Positions 5,800 to 7,335 of a DNA stretch of 7,335 nt are shown in pieces. How positions within the stretch are numbered: the first letter of the stretch is position 1; each line of letters begins with the position of its first letter. The position numbers and the translations under genes are program-made. The stretch comes from Candidatus Accumulibacter sp. UBA704. GTDB lineage: Bacteria > Pseudomonadota > Gammaproteobacteria > Burkholderiales > Rhodocyclaceae. The notes beneath the pieces were generated by a model that did no database searches, was not told the origin of the DNA, and saw only the letters and a list, made by a program, of their open reading frames with translations. The stretch lies in assembly GCA_002304785.1 (NCBI GenBank), contig DBMG01000049.1, positions 1 to 7,335 on the forward strand, in the 5' to 3' direction.

Positions 5800-5873
5800 C
5801 CGTCATCCCGGCGAAGGCCGGGATCCAGTCTGCGCTCCGAAAACCTGGATTCCGGCTTTCGCCGGAATGACGG
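5800..5873. repeat. REPIN-like element, copy 2, between nifE and nifN
   Basis: Two 29-nt arms (5800-5828 and 5845-5873) in inverted orientation around a 16-nt loop; 26 of 29 positions match after reverse-complementing one arm. Each arm has a perfect 8-bp internal stem (ATCCCGGC/GCCGGGAT and ATTCCGGC/GCCGGAAT). The base pairs differ between arms in compensating ways, which shows that structure is conserved. The element begins 12 nt after the nifE stop, ends 35 nt before the nifN ATG, and fills most of the 120-nt gap. In nifEN mRNA it would fold either as two short hairpins or as one long one. It shares arm length and sequence with the copy at 4096-4162. Confidence 0.88.
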
Positions 5874-5908
5874 GGTTTTGGGAAATGGATGCATCCCAGG
5901 AGAAAACC

Positions 5909-7303
5909 ATGGCTGAAATCATCCGCCACGCCAAACCATTGACGGTCAGCCCGCTCAAGGCCAGCCAGCCGATCGGCGCCGCGCTGGCCTTCCTCGGGCT
6001 GCGCAACTGCCTGCCGATGCTGCACGGCGCGCAGGGCTGCACGGCCTTCGGCAAGGTCTTCCTGGTGCGCCATTTCCGCGAGCCGATTCCGTTGCAGACG
6101 ACGGCGATGGATCAGATCGCCACGGTGATGAATTCCGACGAGAACGTCATCGTCGGCCTGAAGACGATCTGCGAGAAGAGCAAGCCCGATGTCATCGGCC
6201 TGCCGACCACGGGGCTGTCCGAAACGCAGGGTACGGACATCCTGCGGCTGGTGCGCGAATTCCGCGCCAAGCACCCGGAGCATGCCAGAACGGCGATCGT
6301 GCCGGTGAATACGCCCGATTTCAACGGATGTTTCGAAAGCGGCTTCGCCCTGGCCGTCGATGCCATCATTGACACGCTGGTCCCCGAAACGAAACATGCG
6401 GGGCGGCGACACAAGCAGGTCAACGTGCTGGCGTCGTCGATGCTCTCGCCCGGTGACATCGAGGCGATCAAGGACTGGATCGAGGCGTTCGGCCTGCGCC
6501 CTGTCGTGGTGCCCGACATCGGCGATTCGATGGACGGGCACTTGATCGAGAGACAGCATACCCCGCTGACGCTGGGTGGCGCTCCGCTGGCCGAGATCGG
6601 CGCGATGGGTGAATCGATCGCCACGCTGGCTGTCGGCCGATCCATCGCCAACGCCGCGAATCGCCTGGAAGCGCGCACTGCCGTGCCGACCTTCCGCTTC
6701 GACCATCTGATCGGTCTCGACGCCTGCGATGCCTTCACACAAACGCTGGCCGAGATCTCCGGCCAGCCGGTGCCTGCGAAGATCGAGCGGCAGCGCAGCC
6801 AGTTGCAGGACGCGATGGTCGACACGCACTTCATGACCGGTTTCCTGAAGATCGCGCTGGGGCTCGACCCGGACCTGCTGAAAGGCTTGTCCGATCTGTT
6901 TGTCGGCATGGGCGCCGAAGTGGTCACCGCCGTCGCCCCGGCACGCGCGGAGATCCTCGAATCGCTGCCGTGCGCGACCGTGCTGGTCGGCGATCTCGAA
7001 GATCTGGAGATCGCAGCGGCGACGAGCGGCGCGCAACTGCTGGTGAGCAATTCACACGGCGTCGAGGTTGCCAATCGCTTGGGTATTTCGTTGCTGCGTG
7101 CCGGCTTTCCCTTGTACGACTGGGTCGGCGGCTACGCACGCGGCTGGGTCGGCTACCGCCATGCGCGGCAAGCCTTGTTCGATATCGCCAATCTTTTCCT
7201 GGGGCAGCACCATGACATTCCTGCCTACCGATCCATCTACCGAAGCGAAGCCGTGTCCGCATCCGTGCAGGCGCAAGCTGGCGCTGGCGTGGTCCGCCAC
7301 TGA
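5909..7303 (+). CDS. nifN: FeMo-cofactor scaffold subunit NifN
   Basis: The partner of NifE in the NifEN scaffold, related to nitrogenase NifK. The protein has 464 residues, typical length. It opens with MAEIIRHAKPLTVSPLKASQ, followed by LHGAQGCTAFGKVFLVRHF. C44 matches the NifN cysteine that completes the intersubunit [4Fe-4S] site, and C34 is an extra cysteine. Other family segments are IGLPTTGLSETQGTD, IVPVNTPDFNGCFESGFA, the QRSQLQDAMVDTHFM region and LLRAGFPLYDWVGG near the C-terminus. The ATG at 5909 has AGGAG upstream at 6 nt; in-frame ATGs at 5867 and 5885 lack such a site, and the one at 5867 begins inside the repeat. The gene is 120 nt downstream of nifE, separated by a REPIN-like element, and has no sigma-54 promoter of its own, so it is presumably read from the nifE promoter. 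Confidence 0.98.
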   Translation: MAEIIRHAKPLTVSPLKASQPIGAALAFLGLRNCLPMLHGAQGCTAFGKVFLVRHFREPIPLQTTAMDQIATVMNSDENVIVGLKTICEKSKPDVIGLPTTGLSETQGTDILRLVREFRAKHPEHARTAIVPVNTPDFNGCFESGFALAVDAIIDTLVPETKHAGRRHKQVNVLASSMLSPGDIEAIKDWIEAFGLRPVVVPDIGDSMDGHLIERQHTPLTLGGAPLAEIGAMGESIATLAVGRSIANAANRLEARTAVPTFRFDHLIGLDACDAFTQTLAEISGQPVPAKIERQRSQLQDAMVDTHFMTGFLKIALGLDPDLLKGLSDLFVGMGAEVVTAVAPARAEILESLPCATVLVGDLEDLEIAAATSGAQLLVSNSHGVEVANRLGISLLRAGFPLYDWVGGYARGWVGYRHARQALFDIANLFLGQHHDIPAYRSIYRSEAVSASVQAQAGAGVVRH

Positions 7304-7335
7304 CGGCGATGTTTCCATGACCACGGCCATGCTCA
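7212..7335 (+). CDS. nifX: Start of a downstream gene, probably nifX (partial)
   Basis: An open frame overlapping the last 92 nt of nifN and continuing past the right edge. The ATG at 7212 has GGGG (7201-7204) seven nt upstream. The visible residues end RRKLALAWSATDGDVSMTTA followed by ML. NifX proteins often begin with a short poorly conserved leader, an RxL segment and an acidic stretch before the conserved KVAFA core, and this would fit, but the core lies outside the window. A later in-frame ATG at 7317, 13 nt after the nifN stop, is an equally possible start, although it lacks a clear ribosome site. The assignment rests mainly on the usual nifE-nifN-nifX order, so gene identity and start are both tentative. 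Confidence 0.45.
   Translation, partial: MTFLPTDPSTEAKPCPHPCRRKLALAWSATDGDVSMTTAML

Noticed and set aside
5387..7036. Long minus-strand open frame opposite nifE and nifN
   Set aside because: It spans the repeat and both nif genes on the opposite strand, shows no recognisable family, and the sense proteins are unambiguous.
1..7335. CRISPR array, tRNA, rRNA, complete insertion sequence or phage attachment site
   Set aside because: I looked for regularly spaced direct repeats, RNA-gene folds and transposase or integrase motifs and found none; the only dispersed repeats are the two REPIN-like elements.

Overview
This window looks like part of a nitrogen-fixation and molybdenum island from a GC-rich, free-living diazotrophic proteobacterium. 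The gene order (mod genes, nifQ, then nifE-nifN and probably nifX), the protein sequences and the 29-nt palindromic REP arms suggest a betaproteobacterium, perhaps of the Rhodocyclales. That placement is an inference, since no rRNA or other taxonomic marker is present.

Layout, left to right. Positions 1-1300 (minus strand) hold modE followed 13 nt later by the start of modA, which runs off the left edge. These encode the molybdate-responsive regulator and the periplasmic molybdate-binding protein. Just upstream of modE, an extended -10 promoter overlaps an inverted repeat (CGTTAT-N13-ATAACG) that looks like a ModE operator. Positions 1363-3517 hold two plus-strand accessory genes with no obvious nif function, a cupin-fold cysteine-dioxygenase-like protein and an EamA/DMT permease, separated by what may be a decayed small gene. 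Positions 3518-4063 (minus strand) encode NifQ. Positions 4064-4372 form a compact divergent control region. Positions 4373-7303 encode NifE and NifN, and a probable nifX starts inside the end of nifN and leaves the window.

The nifQ-nifE intergenic region is the most informative part. It carries a perfect sigma-54 promoter for nifE, a good sigma-54 promoter in the opposite direction for nifQ, and two perfect TGT-N10-ACA NifA sites between them, spaced about four helical turns apart. One NifA-bound region could therefore switch on both the Mo donor (NifQ) and the FeMo-cofactor assembly scaffold (NifEN).

Two copies of a REPIN-like element (two inverted 29-nt REP arms, each itself a hairpin) lie in predicted nif transcripts: one in the nifQ 5' leader, the other filling the nifE-nifN gap. 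Functionally the region links molybdate uptake and sensing (ModA, ModE) with Mo delivery (NifQ) and FeMo-co maturation (NifEN). I see no CRISPR array, tRNA, rRNA, complete insertion sequence or clearly novel enzyme system. The points most worth a second look are regulatory architecture and element insertion.
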